DNA of 64,000 nt, from contig JAALGY010000044.1 of NCBI GenBank assembly GCA_032358165.1, positions 806,001 to 870,000 on the forward strand. Reading direction: 5' to 3'. Origin of the DNA: Diplosphaera chodatii. Its lineage: Eukaryota > Chlorophyta > Trebouxiophyceae > Prasiolales > Stichococcaceae. The translations under genes and the position numbers were made by a program. Numbering within the stretch: the first letter of the stretch is position 1; each line of letters opens with the position of its first letter. The notes under the pieces were generated by a model. The model made no database searches and was not told the origin of the DNA. It saw nothing but the letters and a program-made list of their open reading frames with translations. Below are positions 33,776-45,700 of the stretch, one piece after another.

Positions 33776-34488
33776 CTAGCCGGCCGACTGCAACTGGTAT
33801 GCAATCCGGTCTTTCAGCCAGATGCGCTCCCGCCGCACATATGTATCCGTACCCCGCTGCTGCACCATCGCAAACAGCTCTGCCTGCGTGCAGAAGCAAG
33901 CGACATGGCAACGTGCTGCAATTGACGAAGTCCACAAGCTGCGAGATCGCACGTGACTACAGCTACCATATGTCCTGCAGTGCGGTGTTGAGAGCATTCA
34001 GCAGTTGCAGTTCATACCTACTATAGACACGGCAAGCGAGCATGCGCAGAAGGCGCACCATGTTGTCAAGCCAGCTGTACAGGTCCTTCAGCGCATAGGA
34101 CACCTTCTGCATCTGGGGATTGAGCTCCTGAACTCGGTGCTCGAACCGCGAGATGATCGCTGCACAGCATGCAGTGCAGCGCACTCAGCCATCGTACCCA
34201 CACCCCATGCGCTTGTGCATGTGCATGCGTTGGCACTGAGCATGATATGGAATCCTGATACACTTCACATTTCGCTGATTGGTAACAAGTCTGAAGCATC
34301 ACCGTCAGCAGCCTTCTGCACCGAGGGGTAGTCTAGCCATAGCCGGGAGTCCATGTTTGTCGGCTGCAGCATGATGTAGGTCTTCTCCGCCTGCACAGCT
34401 CATGGCATCGTCGTTTGCCGCCGCGAGTTGCCAGACGACATGTGCTGCTAGTGCGCATTCGAACCTCGGCGCCATTGCCACTCACCAT
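33776..34488 (-). CDS. ERH: Enhancer of rudimentary homolog
   Basis: Four exons: 34486-34488, 34303-34390, 34059-34159, 33776-33883; 99 aa, close to the usual ~100-104. The first exon carries only the ATG, followed at once by GTGAGT. The rest reads AEKTYIMLQPTNMDSRLWLD (beta strand 1 and loop), FEHRVQELNPQMQKVSYAL, KDLYSWLDNM, and TYVRRERIWLKDRIAYQL at the end, matching the ERH fold along its length. ERH is a small nuclear dimer that bridges RNA-processing proteins. The Asp-Leu (ADL) part of the usual FIDxLADL segment is replaced by DNMAELFAM. The gene converges on CMSS1 with 174 bp between stops. Confidence 0.93.
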
Positions 34489-35130
34489 GTTGTGCAAGCA
34501 GCGCGACCACGAGCCCCTTCAGGGATGTTAAATATCAGCCTTCAGCTCATATGGATTTCCTTGGCGTGAGAGATGGTTCACTACACCACCTGCACCTCGA
34601 GTATCACAAGCTGATTGGATGGCCGGAAGAATCAGCTGCAGGTCGAAGGTGCAACTCAATTTCGAGTGCGGAGTGCGTGGCGGTCTGCTGATGCGTTACG
34701 ATTGGGTCAATTGGGTCTGTCAAGTGAAGCTGCGCGACTGATCAGACGTGACGAAGAATGAATGTGCCAGCACAGGGTGGCACTTCTGCAACCTTGGGCT
34801 GGGTGCACAGCAGCACGCTGCCACAGGCGAAGCGTTTGCACGGACTCGGTGGCTTGATCATGTGCTGGTCAAGAGCACACACAGCGAGCAGCAGGCATTT
34901 ACACACCAACACTGGTACCGTCTGTGCATGCGCTCGTTCACGAGTGCCGTGTTATCGTCGGTCCGCCCAACGCAGCAAAAGGTCCAAAGGAACACATCAA
35001 TACCAAATCAACGCTGTGCTGCAATGCTGGGTGGTCGCCACGCCTTCGACCCATGTCGTCGCTGCACCGCAGCTGGCCTTGAGCCCCACATGGCAGCAAA
35101 GGCGCGGCCCCACAGTTCAGATTGCGCCCC
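34489..35130. other. Intergenic region upstream of ERH
   Basis: Between the ERH start and the end of the tentative micro-gene. Lower GC, no exon-like frame. It should include the ERH promoter. Confidence 0.35.
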
Positions 35131-35667
35131 TCAATCGATCTGTGCAAGGACAGGCACCGCAGGTCAGCGAAGCAGCTGTCAAGCAGCGAGGCTGCTCACA
35201 AACAGCAATCTACACCTTTCATGAGACGGCTACGCATGCTGGAATGTTCTCAAGAGCTGGAATCTTACCTTGTTGAGCGTGGCGCCCACCACGCCCATGA
35301 GGCTGCAAATCAGGGACGGGATGTCTGTAATTAACACTCGGGTTGACAGTCGGGAAGTCGATTGAGCAGGGGTGCACGCTGATACAGCATACAGATGACG
35401 GCACGGCGGGCGCTCGTGCTGCAGAGCGGCAACTCACCAGATGTTCCAGATGACCAGGAACGCCTGCAGGCGGGACACATATGAGAGTCAGAGGAGGGCC
35501 GGGATGCTACATGGCTCGAGCATGACAGCCAAATGCAGCCTGCCAGAGAGCACAGCTGCTGCATGTGTGATGTGCAGGCGCATCAACAGGGTGCAAGATG
35601 AACGTTGCGCGGGGCACAGACGCACCAGCAGGCCGAGGATGAGCATCTGAATCATTCCGCTGTCCAT
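35131..35667 (-). CDS. Tentative 36-aa hydrophobic micro-protein
   Basis: Four tiny exons (35626-35667, 35438-35463, 35269-35302, 35131-35139) would give 36 aa. The ATG is at 35667-35665; the donors (GTGCGT, GTGAGT, GTAAGA) and CAG acceptors are good. The spliced peptide is one continuous hydrophobic helix across three exons (MIQMLILGLLAFLVIWNI, then a Gly/Val/Leu part) with a short LNKID end. Size and shape recall OST4-like or organelle micro-subunits, but the sequence does not match any I know. A competing acceptor at the start of the third exon would give a stop, so the model depends on one choice. Treat as a hypothesis. Confidence 0.3.
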
Positions 35668-36735
35668 GGTGGCTGGTGGCGAGTCTCTGCACAGCACAGC
35701 ACACCATGAAGGTGAGCTACAGCCTGCCTAAAAGCCGGCTGCCTGGGTGACGATTGCACGGCTGGCTCGATCGTGCTGGGGGTGCGGCTGGGTCCTGTTG
35801 ACACATGCACGACTGGAACTGTCTGGGTGTCATCTACAGACACTCTGAGACGGATGAGCGTGGCACCATCTGTTTGCTGCGTGGGGCCCGACACCCTGCT
35901 GACGGATTATCTGCAACGCTGCCCGGCGGCCACAGTCCTCGAAACCGCCGCCCGCTGGGCACGAAGCACTTGCACGTCGCATCGTAGAGATGTGATGTCA
36001 AGATGACCGGTGCGGGAGGCGCTGTGGGTACAGGCTGCAACTGCTGCCCCGTCGGCAGGGCAGCTGCAGGCCGAGTACTGTGCTCGCTTGCTCACAGAGC
36101 AGTGCGGTTGCCACCGCGACACACGACCACGACACGGCATAGACCTGGCTGTTGTTGTTGCTTCTATCGAGTGTAAAATGCAGCAGCCCTGGCGCCCGCA
36201 AGTGACACAGTCCTGCTTGCATCCTGCCCGGGGGCAAGATGCATTTAATGCAGGCTCACCTGCACAACGGGTGGAGTGAGCAGTGAGCTGCGGCTTCAGC
36301 GGCTGCTGGGTGACAGTGGCAACGGGAGCGGGTGGCAGAATGTAGAGTTGTGGCGGTCACTGCCAGCACTGGCCGGGTGCTGACTCGACGCCCGTGCCCG
36401 CAGCAGCGAGGTCACTCCCGTCATGCCAGAGTGGGCCTTTCTGCCTTTCGGTGTTCCCGATTTAGGGATCCTATCACATATATCTTGGCCGACAAGCCGT
36501 CCAGTCAGAGTGCTGCAACTCTCTGACCACTGCTGACCTGCACTGCTGACCAATGCAGGCATGGGGCAGACAGTGCTGAAATTTCCACTGCTGGGTGCGG
36601 TCACTGCGGCAGGTTGTGGGTACATGCATGGCCAGCGCCGCCAGCACTTGGCAGTGGAAGCCATGCGTGACACCCCACACCATCAAAACTGAGCTCAGCA
36701 GACGTCTACAGCTGGCCCTCCTCAGCACACCCCGT
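35668..36735. other. Intergenic region
   Basis: This 1.07-kb stretch lies between the tentative micro-gene start and the FdC1 stop, both minus strand. No family resemblance or spliceable frame was seen. Confidence 0.4.
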
Positions 36736-37928
36736 CTAGCCCCCGTGCAGCACCTGCGCTAGAAGCTCGTCCTGCAGACGTAAGACACATATGCGTCAGA
36801 CAACCGATACATCACCTGTCGCAATCTGGACACGGCCGTGTGGCAGGTGTCTGCATTGTTGCCGACGGGCAAAGCCACTGCAGGTGGAAGCATGCGACGG
36901 CAGAAGCGCCACACAACCAGCGCCGACGCGCGCCGCGCACGCCACTCAAGTTCCCTCAGTACGTGCATTCGCCGGAGCCGGCAGCTGCGGGCGCACCTCC
37001 TCAATGGTGCGGATCCTGCAGTCGGACTGCGGGGTGGACACGCACAGCAGCGCGTAGCCCTTCTCCTTCACGTCGTCGTCCAGCATCCCCGCGCTCTGGT
37101 CCACCTGCCCCGCCTCCTGCACATGGGACAACCCGCGGCAACATCAGGCGACCAGAGCGCCTGGCGTAATGCCGATGCTGATGTCCCGTTCTTGTGACTG
37201 TGTTTCTGCGGCTGTACAAATGTGCTATGTAGCCAGCAGCCAACCCAGCCCCTTATCGACGCACTCGGACAGACGTCTTCATGCAGCGAAGACCGGACAG
37301 CTGCGCAGGTGATGCTTGTTGGATGCTTCCAGGCGCAGCAGCGGCAGCGGCAGAATTCAGGCAGCAGAGGCAGCGAGCGCACCAGCTTGGCGGGGCACGT
37401 CATGCAGACGCCCATCTTGCAGTCGTGGCTGAGCTCCAGGCCGCTGTCCAGTGCCGCCTCCAGGATGGTCTGATCCTCCTCCACCTCGAGCGTTGTGGTG
37501 CCGGAGTCATGCTGGATCTCAACCTGGAAGTGAGGAACTGAAGTGGTATTGCAGCGCCAGGTTGCTGATGCGTCCCAGCGTCCGAGCAGGCATTTCGATG
37601 TGCAGGCAGCTCGATGCGCTGTCCCGCAGAATCGACTGTCTTTGCTCGGCGGCGCAGGGAAATATGCAAGGGCACGAGAACTGCTGGCATGGCGCCAGCA
37701 GCCGCCTGCAGCACCGACTTGGACGCAGTGCGAACTTGAACAACGATGGCGGTCAGTCCTTGGTAGAAGCACCTGGTACGCCTGTAGTCGGACGCAGCGC
37801 TGCCTGTGATGATGCAACCTGCGTACGGTCGGCACGGCAGCAATGCGCACGCATGCTGGAGCACGCTGACCGCAAGGTGCCGCGCTGTGTATCACACTTT
37901 GATGAGATGTGGTCCTTAGGCAGGTCAT
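36736..37928 (-). CDS. FdC1: Ferredoxin C1-like [2Fe-2S] protein, plastid
   Basis: Four exons (37773-37928, 37383-37523, 36997-37116, 36736-36771), all phase 0, 150 aa. Residues 1-48 are a basic, Ser/Arg-rich transit-like peptide. The mature part has the plant-type ferredoxin cluster ligands C87-x4-C92-x2-C95-x28-C124 (DCKMGVCMTCPAKL, then GYALLCVSTPQSD). Unlike photosynthetic ferredoxin it carries the longer C-terminal tail and the VDQSAGMLDDDV segment typical of the FdC1 subfamily of plants and algae. FdC1 accepts electrons from PSI poorly coupled to NADP reduction; its physiological acceptor is unsettled. The start is the only in-frame ATG that gives a transit peptide and joins QAYQ to VEIQHD in phase. 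Confidence 0.92.
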
Positions 37929-38497
37929 GGCCGTAAGATACGACACCGTTACACTGTGCACCCAGGCTGCAGTTTCAGTGAGGATTATGACCAATTAAGG
38001 ACACGCAGCAAGCGTGCAAACCGTGTGCAGCGTGCGCATACCGATAATTTGAGGTGTTTGCGGCAAATTTCAACTGCTTGTGATTGCAAACGTTGATGTC
38101 ACGATGGTCTGATTCAGCTGGCGATAAGCATGGGGGCTGATCATCGTCTGGCAGCAGGACGCAGACTGGGCACCGTCGTGCGCAGTGCGTTGGACCCGCC
38201 TCAGTATTTAGCTGCACACTCGTTCTGGTCGTGTCAAATGACGATGTGCATGTTGCGTGCATGTTGGCGGGTGGACATGCAACACCTGATACTTCTGCAC
38301 ATGCTTTGATCAGACTGTTGACACTGGGCTTCCAAAGAATGGGCACTGCAATAGCATTTTGTGCTGCACGGTTCTGCAGCTGTGTGCGGAAGGACGTGCC
38401 GCAAGCTGCATCAGCACCCCTGCTAGTGATGGACGACCTGCCGTCAGCCACATGCAGATGCAAGCGGCAGCCGGCTCCCTACTGAAGACGCTGCCCC
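37929..38497. other. Intergenic region FdC1 promoter / eEF1G 3' side
   Basis: These 569 bp lie between two minus-strand genes. They should hold the FdC1 promoter and the eEF1B-gamma 3' UTR. Relatively AT-rich; nothing coding recognised. Confidence 0.4.
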
Positions 38498-41400
38498 CTA
38501 CTTGAAGACCTTGCACTCCACATTCTCCAGGCCATCGATCTTCTCCTCCTCCGCGATCATGTCCTCTACCCGCTTCTTTTGGGCCTGTCGCACCAGGCAG
38601 AGACAGTTCACCGTGTGCAGAAGGGGCCTGACATTGCAAACTGCTGCGCGACGGCATGACTGCTTTGGGCCTGCATATTGTCGCCACCTCCGCAAGCCAC
38701 ACCCTGTAGCCAAGTCTCACCTCATCCGAGACGTCCACCTTCGTCCAGTCATACAGCTCCAGGTCGTAGCACTCGTCCTGAAGGCACACGAGCTGCTATG
38801 TCAGCATGTTGACGCCCGCACGTGCTCTTGAAACCCATAAACACATATGATATATGCAGGAAAGCAATGTGTCTTGACAACAGGTGCAACCGCAGTCTGG
38901 TGACGCCCTTACCTTCATGATCTGTGGGATATCCTGGCCGCGGAACAGCCACACGCCCCTGCGACAGAAGCAGCGCATCAGCAACCAGGGCAGCGTTGCG
39001 CGCCGCCAGGTCGTCGTTCCGAAAACCATGCACTCTACTTTGCCGTAGCACTGCATGCTGAGAGGCCGGCCTCACCGGATCGGGAACTCGCCCTTCTCGT
39101 TCTTCAGGATGCACATGACGGCAAAGGCGTACTGCAGAGGCGACAGCAGCAGTCAGCGATAGCCTTGTCGACCATGTACACATGCTGCATTGGATCATGC
39201 CTCTGCCGCGGACGCACCTTCCGGACATAGTCCACCCGCTGCAGCATGCCGCCAACCTTGTTCATGACCACGAAGTTGACCTGCACGACACAGCAGTGAC
39301 TACATCAAGCCACTGTGACTCCACGACGACACGGTCAGTGACACATTTGCCATACAGTCAGAGCGGCAGCTGGCACATGCATCCACCGCACCGTGTTCTC
39401 GTCGGTGTACTTGTAGTCGCAGAACCACAGCGAGAAGCCCTGCAGCACACATACGCCATGCCAAATGTGTCTTAAACCTTGTATGCGGCTCTGTCATCCA
39501 TACGCAGCAAGCAGGCAGCATGCGGACTGGACGGTGAGTGCTGCTGCGCACCTCGGGGTCGTAGCCCTCGAAGTGCTCCTGGGTGGGGCTGTTGGGCACG
39601 TCCGCGCCGTTCCACAGGCCCGCGATGCAGATCTCCCGGAACTTCGCCGCGGGCGTGTTGCTGTACAGCCGCTTCCAGGAGTCCAGGATCTGCGGGTTGT
39701 GCAGGTCACTGATGTCATGGGAGGACGCACACACACCAACCGGCGACTGTCCCCCAGAGCAATGCCTGGTGTCACACCCATCTACGGTCGACTGCCCCCA
39801 AGAGCAACCCTGGTGTCACACCGATGGGCATCCTCGTATATTGGGTTGTAGCACAGGGTCGATGTGGCATGTGTGGATCACTCTGCACAGCACGTGTGCA
39901 GCAGTGCTGCCCAATGTGCCTGCTCGGCCGCCCTTTCGAGACGGCGACCTCGAGACGGCGACTTCGGGACAGCGCTGGGTGGTGCGCGCACCATCTTTGA
40001 GGGCGGCAGCTGGTCCAGCGGGTTCTTCGGCTTCTCCGCCTTGGCGGGGGCCTCGGGCGGCGGCGCAGCGGCGGCCGCAGCAGCGGCAGGCTTGGCATCC
40101 TCCTGAACGCACACAGCACCGGGTTCAGCAGCTGCGGGTGTGCTCAGGGCAGGCAGTCGAACCTTGTCGCGTCACTGCCGGTGTGAGGCACACGGTTGAG
40201 CTTGGAGCCAACTGTCAGCGACGGGGCTCATCGCAGCGACTGGCCGCGCTGCGCACCCACCTTGGGCTTCTGAGGCTTCTGAGGAGGCGCCTCCTTCTTC
40301 TTCTCGTCCTTCTTGCCAGCCGCCGGCGCTGCATCGCAGTCGGCAAATACCTCAGATTGACACCCGCTGCGCATCTCAGGCCAGGCAGGACCATTGGCTG
40401 CCGGCGCATGTCTGACGTGGTAGCACTGACAGCAGGGAGTTCAGAACATGATCAGCGCTGCCCACCCTTGGGCGGCTCGCTGCACAGCTGCACATCGTCG
40501 CCGACCACGGCGGCGAACTTGGGCTGGCGCGCCAGCGTTGTGAAGTAGCGCTCCACGCTGGGGAAGTCCTTCCGGAACGTCGGGTCGAACACCTGCAGAC
40601 ATCGCTCGCACTCCCTCTGGGACTTCGCCACTGCGTCCACACGGTGCCGCCTGGGTGCGCCGCGCCAACGCGTGTCATGCTCAGGAGCAGCTCCCAAGAC
40701 ACAGTACGGCACAGGTGCCCCATGTGATGACAGCAGCCGCGACTGCAGCTTCCAGCCGTACGCTGGGTTTCCTCTCTCTCTCTCTCTCTCTCTGTCTACT
40801 CTCGGCAGACTGCCGGGCTGCCCACCTTGGTGAAGCCGTAGAACAGGTTGCAGAAGGTGATGATGTCGGCCAGCGTGACGTTGTCGCCTACCAGGTAGGT
40901 GTGCGACTGCAGGTACGCGTCCAACGTGCCCAGCGCCTTCTTCAGCGCCTCCTGCGCCGCCGCCTCCTTCTGCGGTTTGTGCATGCAGTCGCACGCGTGA
41001 GCACGGGCGTTGCATGCATGTGTGGAACAACGGCAAGATGCCTGGCTGGCAGGCCATGCACACGCTGACGCTTGCTATTGGATGATGCAGGTGGCAAAGC
41101 CAGCATTGTGTAAGCTGTACAAGGCACCAGGGCTGGGCAGTGCCCGCCTTGCCGGGCATTCCTCAGCGGACCCTGAATCATGCTGACGCATCAGCACCCG
41201 AAACATGCACGGCGCTGCACACAGGACACTCACCTTCTTGTCATACGGCAGGTAGCCGACGTAGGGCAGCACCCACGACAGCAGCGGCCCGTCCACCTCG
41301 TTGGTGCTGAAGTCGATCCACGACTCCACAAAGGCCTGCGGTGCGCATCACAACACCGACCTTGTGGACCGGATCCTACTGGAGCCCATGCTCAGCCGCC

Positions 41401-42121
41401 AAGCACCCACCAGTGGTCCAGGCGAAGTCAGCCTGCGTCGTGAACGCAAGGGAACCTATAGTGGCGTCAAATAAATCAAATCGATTAAACAAAGCAACCC
41501 ACCGTGTCCAGCAGCGTGGTGCCGAAGAGGCCCGTGTCTGCAAGGCGCGCCACATACCGCGCGATGGCATTGGACTCAAAGATGCCGCCCTCCGGCGTCT
41601 CCAGCGTAGGCACCTGTTCAGTAGTCCACGCACGGTCGGCCGGTCAGCCTCAACCAGCACACTTGCTGGAAAGTAGTGTGGATGCTCTGCTCATATATGC
41701 AGATCAGCTTCGAGACAGTGGTTGGCAGATCAGCTCTATCCCGGGGGTTTAATGCTCACGACAGTAGTCATGTGCATGCAAGGCAGCGTGTGATCAGCTC
41801 ACACGGCGATGCACAGTCCGGCGGCTTCCAGCATTTATTGTAGGATGGCAGCCGCCGAGTTCATTGCGATAGGGCGACGGATCGCAATACGCCATATGAA
41901 TCTTCAGCCCCATAAGCGGTGGGATTGCAGAGAGAAGCGGTCTAGAGGCTCACCTTGCCGTTGGGGTTCAGCTTCAAGAACTCGGGTGTCTTGTTCGTGA
42001 CGCCCATCTGGAAGTCTGACGGCACCTCAATGTCCACGCTGACATACTGCGCGGCGATCAGCGCCTTGTAGGCGTTCTTGTTGCCCGGGTACGTGTACAG
42101 CTTCAGCTTGGGCTGCGTCAT
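38498..42121 (-). CDS. EEF1G: Translation elongation factor 1B-gamma (eEF1G)
   Basis: Fourteen exons: 41954-42121, 41503-41613, 41234-41335, 40826-40969, 40466-40592, 40261-40328, 39992-40102, 39552-39689, 39392-39439, 39218-39280, 39076-39131, 38913-38958, 38721-38777, 38498-38584. Total 441 aa, normal for the family. Residues 1-~80 are the GST-like N-domain ([20 protein letters not shown], and [19 protein letters not shown]). The GST C-domain follows to about 210 ([18 protein letters not shown]). A Lys/Ala/Pro linker ([12 protein letters not shown] and [10 protein letters not shown]) leads to the conserved eEF1G C-domain ([44 protein letters not shown] end). It scaffolds the eEF1B complex that recharges eEF1A with GTP. 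Confidence 0.97.
39741..39825. repeat. Imperfect ~40-bp direct repeat in eEF1G intron
   Basis: Segments 39741-39781 and 39786-39825 share CCTGGTGTCACACC and flanking blocks. They lie in the intron between the exons at 39992-40102 and 39552-39689. Confidence 0.8.
39936..39974. repeat. Three-copy 13-bp tandem repeat in eEF1G intron
   Basis: The unit TCGAGACGGCGAC occurs twice exactly and a third time in degraded form, just beyond the donor of the exon at 39992-40102. Confidence 0.8.
40771..40797. repeat. CT dinucleotide microsatellite in eEF1G intron
   Basis: A run of CT units with one interruption near its end, in the intron between the exons at 40826-40969 and 40466-40592. Confidence 0.95.
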
Positions 42122-42786
42122 GGTGAATGTCCCTTGGACAGCACTGTTGAGCACGAGAGCCCTGGCCGGACTGCGATACTGTAACGCTGACTGCTCCTGC
42201 AGACGTTCCTCAGCGTCACCCGAAGCTTGCTCAGAGTCTGAAAGTAGACGAACACATGCAGTTGCAGAGAGCAGGCCTGAGCCGGCAGAGCTACTAAGGG
42301 ACTCCACAGGGTTGTGTTCAGTATGATAGTCCCAGCAGCTGCAGAAGCTGAGAAATACAAAGGACCAGCGCAACAGCCGCGCCTTGGGAGTGCGTCTCTT
42401 GCTGTGGCGATTCACCTGCTGTATACTAGTCACGAACAGCATGTGCAGCCAGTAAGTTTGCCTGGACCTCTGTCTGTAGCGCTGTCAAGGCCACCTGGTT
42501 GAGCAGATGCTCTGCTTTCGGACCGTCGACGCAGCTCGCTCAAGTTGGCGCACGGCGCCTCGACTTGCATCAGATCATCAGAGTTGAACCCCGACATCAG
42601 CGCCTGGGGGAGCCTGTTCCATATTGCCAGCTGACCACCAAAGTCCTCGCCTGGCCTCGCGGCGTGCAAGGCCGCAGCCGCGGCATGGTAGCATCGGGCC
42701 AAAGTCGCGCAAGCGTGCCATCTTCGATGGCTCAGCGATGCACATAGCCTGCTCCCCAGCGGCAGCCGGTGGCAGCAGGCGCCAGG
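42122..42786. promoter_or_regulatory. Divergent promoter region eEF1G / RUNKEL
   Basis: A 665-bp region lies between outward-facing start codons (42121 minus, 42787 plus) and should drive a strong housekeeping gene on one side. No defined element was recognised. Confidence 0.4.
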
Positions 42787-45700
42787 ATGATCGAGAACTT
42801 CCAGTGCGCTGCCATGCCGCGTGCACCGGCGCAACCTGCAGTGCTCCTGCAGTCCGTGCCTGGCGCTGAAAACGGTGCGCACGTGCACGTGCAGCCAGGA
42901 CGTGGTCATCGGCGAGGGAAAGCACTGCAAGGTGTGGAAGGCGCGGGAGCGCAAGACCATCAACTACTATGCGCTCAAGCGCGCGGACTGCAGCACGCGG
43001 TCCCGCAGGGAACGAGTGGAGCAGGAGGTGGGGTGCTGCCGTCTCACCGGATCGGTGTCATATATACAAGCAGCCTGCGGACACCAACTCACCTGATCAG
43101 CGGCCTGCATTGCGCAGAGCAGCGGTGGTGATCAGCTGGCCTGCTGACCGACGCCTGTGCGCCCCTGCAGGTCTCCGCCTTGCGCACGCTGGACCACAAC
43201 AACATCGTCAAATTCCGCGACTGGTGCGAGCATCAGATGTGCAAATCAGTCGTGTGACGTTACGGCTGCAGTGGTCAGCAGGATTGCTGATGGCAGAGGT
43301 CTCAGAGGGGAGCGCCCCGCAGCTGACGCCGTGAGGCAAAACCACCCCGATTGCGCAGGTACGAGAGCGCGCGCAGCTACTGGCTGGTGCTGGAGTTCTG
43401 CGTCGGCGGCTGCCTGGCGGACGTGCTGCGGGAGGACCGCCGGCTGCCGGAGCCCGTCGTGCGGGACTTCGGCCTCGGGCTCGCCGCGTCGCTGCAGTAC
43501 TGCCACTCCCAGGTGCCGCCGCGGCAAAGTCACGCTGCTGTGAGTGACCGAGCATGCGGGCACATGCAGCACGGCACGGGATCTGGAGCTGCTGCCGGTG
43601 CTGGCTGATCTACTGCCTGCTGGTGTGCTGGCGGTGCAGTCGCTGATCTACGGCGACCTCAAGCCGTCGAACCTGCTGCTGGACGAGAACGGCACCATCA
43701 AGCTGGGCGGCTTCGGGCTGTCGCGCCACCTCCACAACATCAACTCCGCGCCGCCGTCCAAGCACCCGCCGGTATGTCGATGCGGCAGCTGGTCACGGCA
43801 CAGTCGACCCACGACCCACACACCATGCCGCTCGCTTGCGATGAACGCGTCCGTCCCTCCAGCAACTCCAGGCGGGGTGCGGTTCAACCTCTGATTGGAC
43901 CCCGGCACTGTGGCACTTGCAGGCCACCGCCGGCTCGCCGCACTACATGGCGCCGGAGCTGTTCCAGCCGGGGGCGGTCTACTCGTTCGCCAGCGACCTG
44001 TGGGCGCTGGGCGTGGTGCTGCACGAGTGCTTCGCCGGGGTGCAGCCCTTTCGGCGGGAGCTGTTCGCCGACCTGCAGCGCGACATCGAGGCCGCGCCGC
44101 CGCCGCCGCTCGAGGGTGGGCGCACAGGGCTGTGCTGCACAGCCAGTGATGCGGCCACAGCTGCGCATGTTCTGCGGTGCTGCTGGCGACCTGCTGTTCC
44201 TGCCCGCAAGCACTGCCTGTTGGCGGGATGTGGCATCAAGAACCTGTTGTCGTCAGGGCAAGGTGGTCCCGCCTCTGCAGGCGCCAGCCCGGAGTTCCAG
44301 GACCTGATCAGCCAGCTGCTGGACAAGAACCCAGCCACGCGCATGGGCTGGGCGCGGCTGCGGGTAAGCATCTGTGGACATGTTGATGGTTTAGGGGTGG
44401 ATCGGCTGTGCAGGCGATGTTGTCGCTACTGTTGGTCACGTGAACACCTGGGTGACTGCAACCATGGAAGTCTGCACTGCTGTAGCACCAGCGTGCTTGG
44501 CGACTGCTGCTCAGCGGGATGCCCACGATGACATGCCGCAGGCGCACCCCTTCTGGCGGCTGGGCGCTGCTGCAAAGGGCGCGGAAGTCTCTCTGCCCAA
44601 GCTGCGGCTGCCGCGCGAGACCGCCTTCGAGGCGTACGTCGAGCGCGCCGGGCTCCTCAGGGCCGGCAGGGGCGCGCCCGACAAGGTAAGCAAACAATTC
44701 CTTCTGGAAACACGAGACACTCCTAGCTGGTGGGCCTACTGCATATAGGCTATGGCAAGTGCTGCAGCTCAAGAACGCAAGGCACAGCTGCATGCCCGCT
44801 GCTATACAGCATGCAGCATACCCTGGCAGCTCAGTCAGCATGCTGCCGCCTGCTGCCCTCCTCAGGCTGGCGGCAGCCCGGCCGATGCGGTGAAGCACGC
44901 GCTGCGGCTGTCGATGGTCGTCCGCAAGAACCTGGAGACAGACGCAGCGGGCGGCGGTGAGATCATACCCAACGCGTCTAGTCAATCAAGCGGCTTTGGA
45001 AATACAATAAGATTTGCATCGAAACACAAAGTCCAATGTGCAGAACTATCAATGTGATCCACAATCTGCGCCTTTGGCAACAGTGCGTTTCGTCTTGTGT
45101 AGGCTCCAGGGAGTATGCCAACATCAGCGCGGGCGCGGGGGCGGCCGACGTGCGGCTGCACACTCCGGACGCTGAGGTGGACTTTGACGACCACGCCTCG
45201 GAAGCAGGTGGCGGGCCCTTTCAAATACCATGCCGTGGTCATGCACACTGATAGCTGTCTGCATCGTTGGCTTGACACTCTGACTCCTCAACATTGCGGT
45301 CGCCTATTCCTGCAACCTAGGCAACTCACCTCGCGAGGCGATACGATACACTGCGCATGCACCCATGAACATTTGTGCAACTTTGACCTTCGATCTGGTC
45401 CCGCTCGAACCCATCGCTGCATGCTGGCAACTCATGCGCAACCTCACAAAGTTTGCGCTGCCGCAGGGACGTCCGAGAGCAGCGACGACCCCAGCGCGTC
45501 CGCGGCAGTGGACAACTCGGCGGCCGACGGCGCCCAGGGCGGGGCGGAGCGCTCCCGGCTGGCGGCGCTCGCGGCCGGCAGCGTTCGCGTGTCCTTCGCG
45601 ACGCCGCCGCCGCCGCAGGTGCCTCTGAGCGCAGGGTGCACGACCAAGAGTATTTTGGCAAGCCACCACAGGGCAGCCAGGCTGCCGAGCCCCGACGTGT

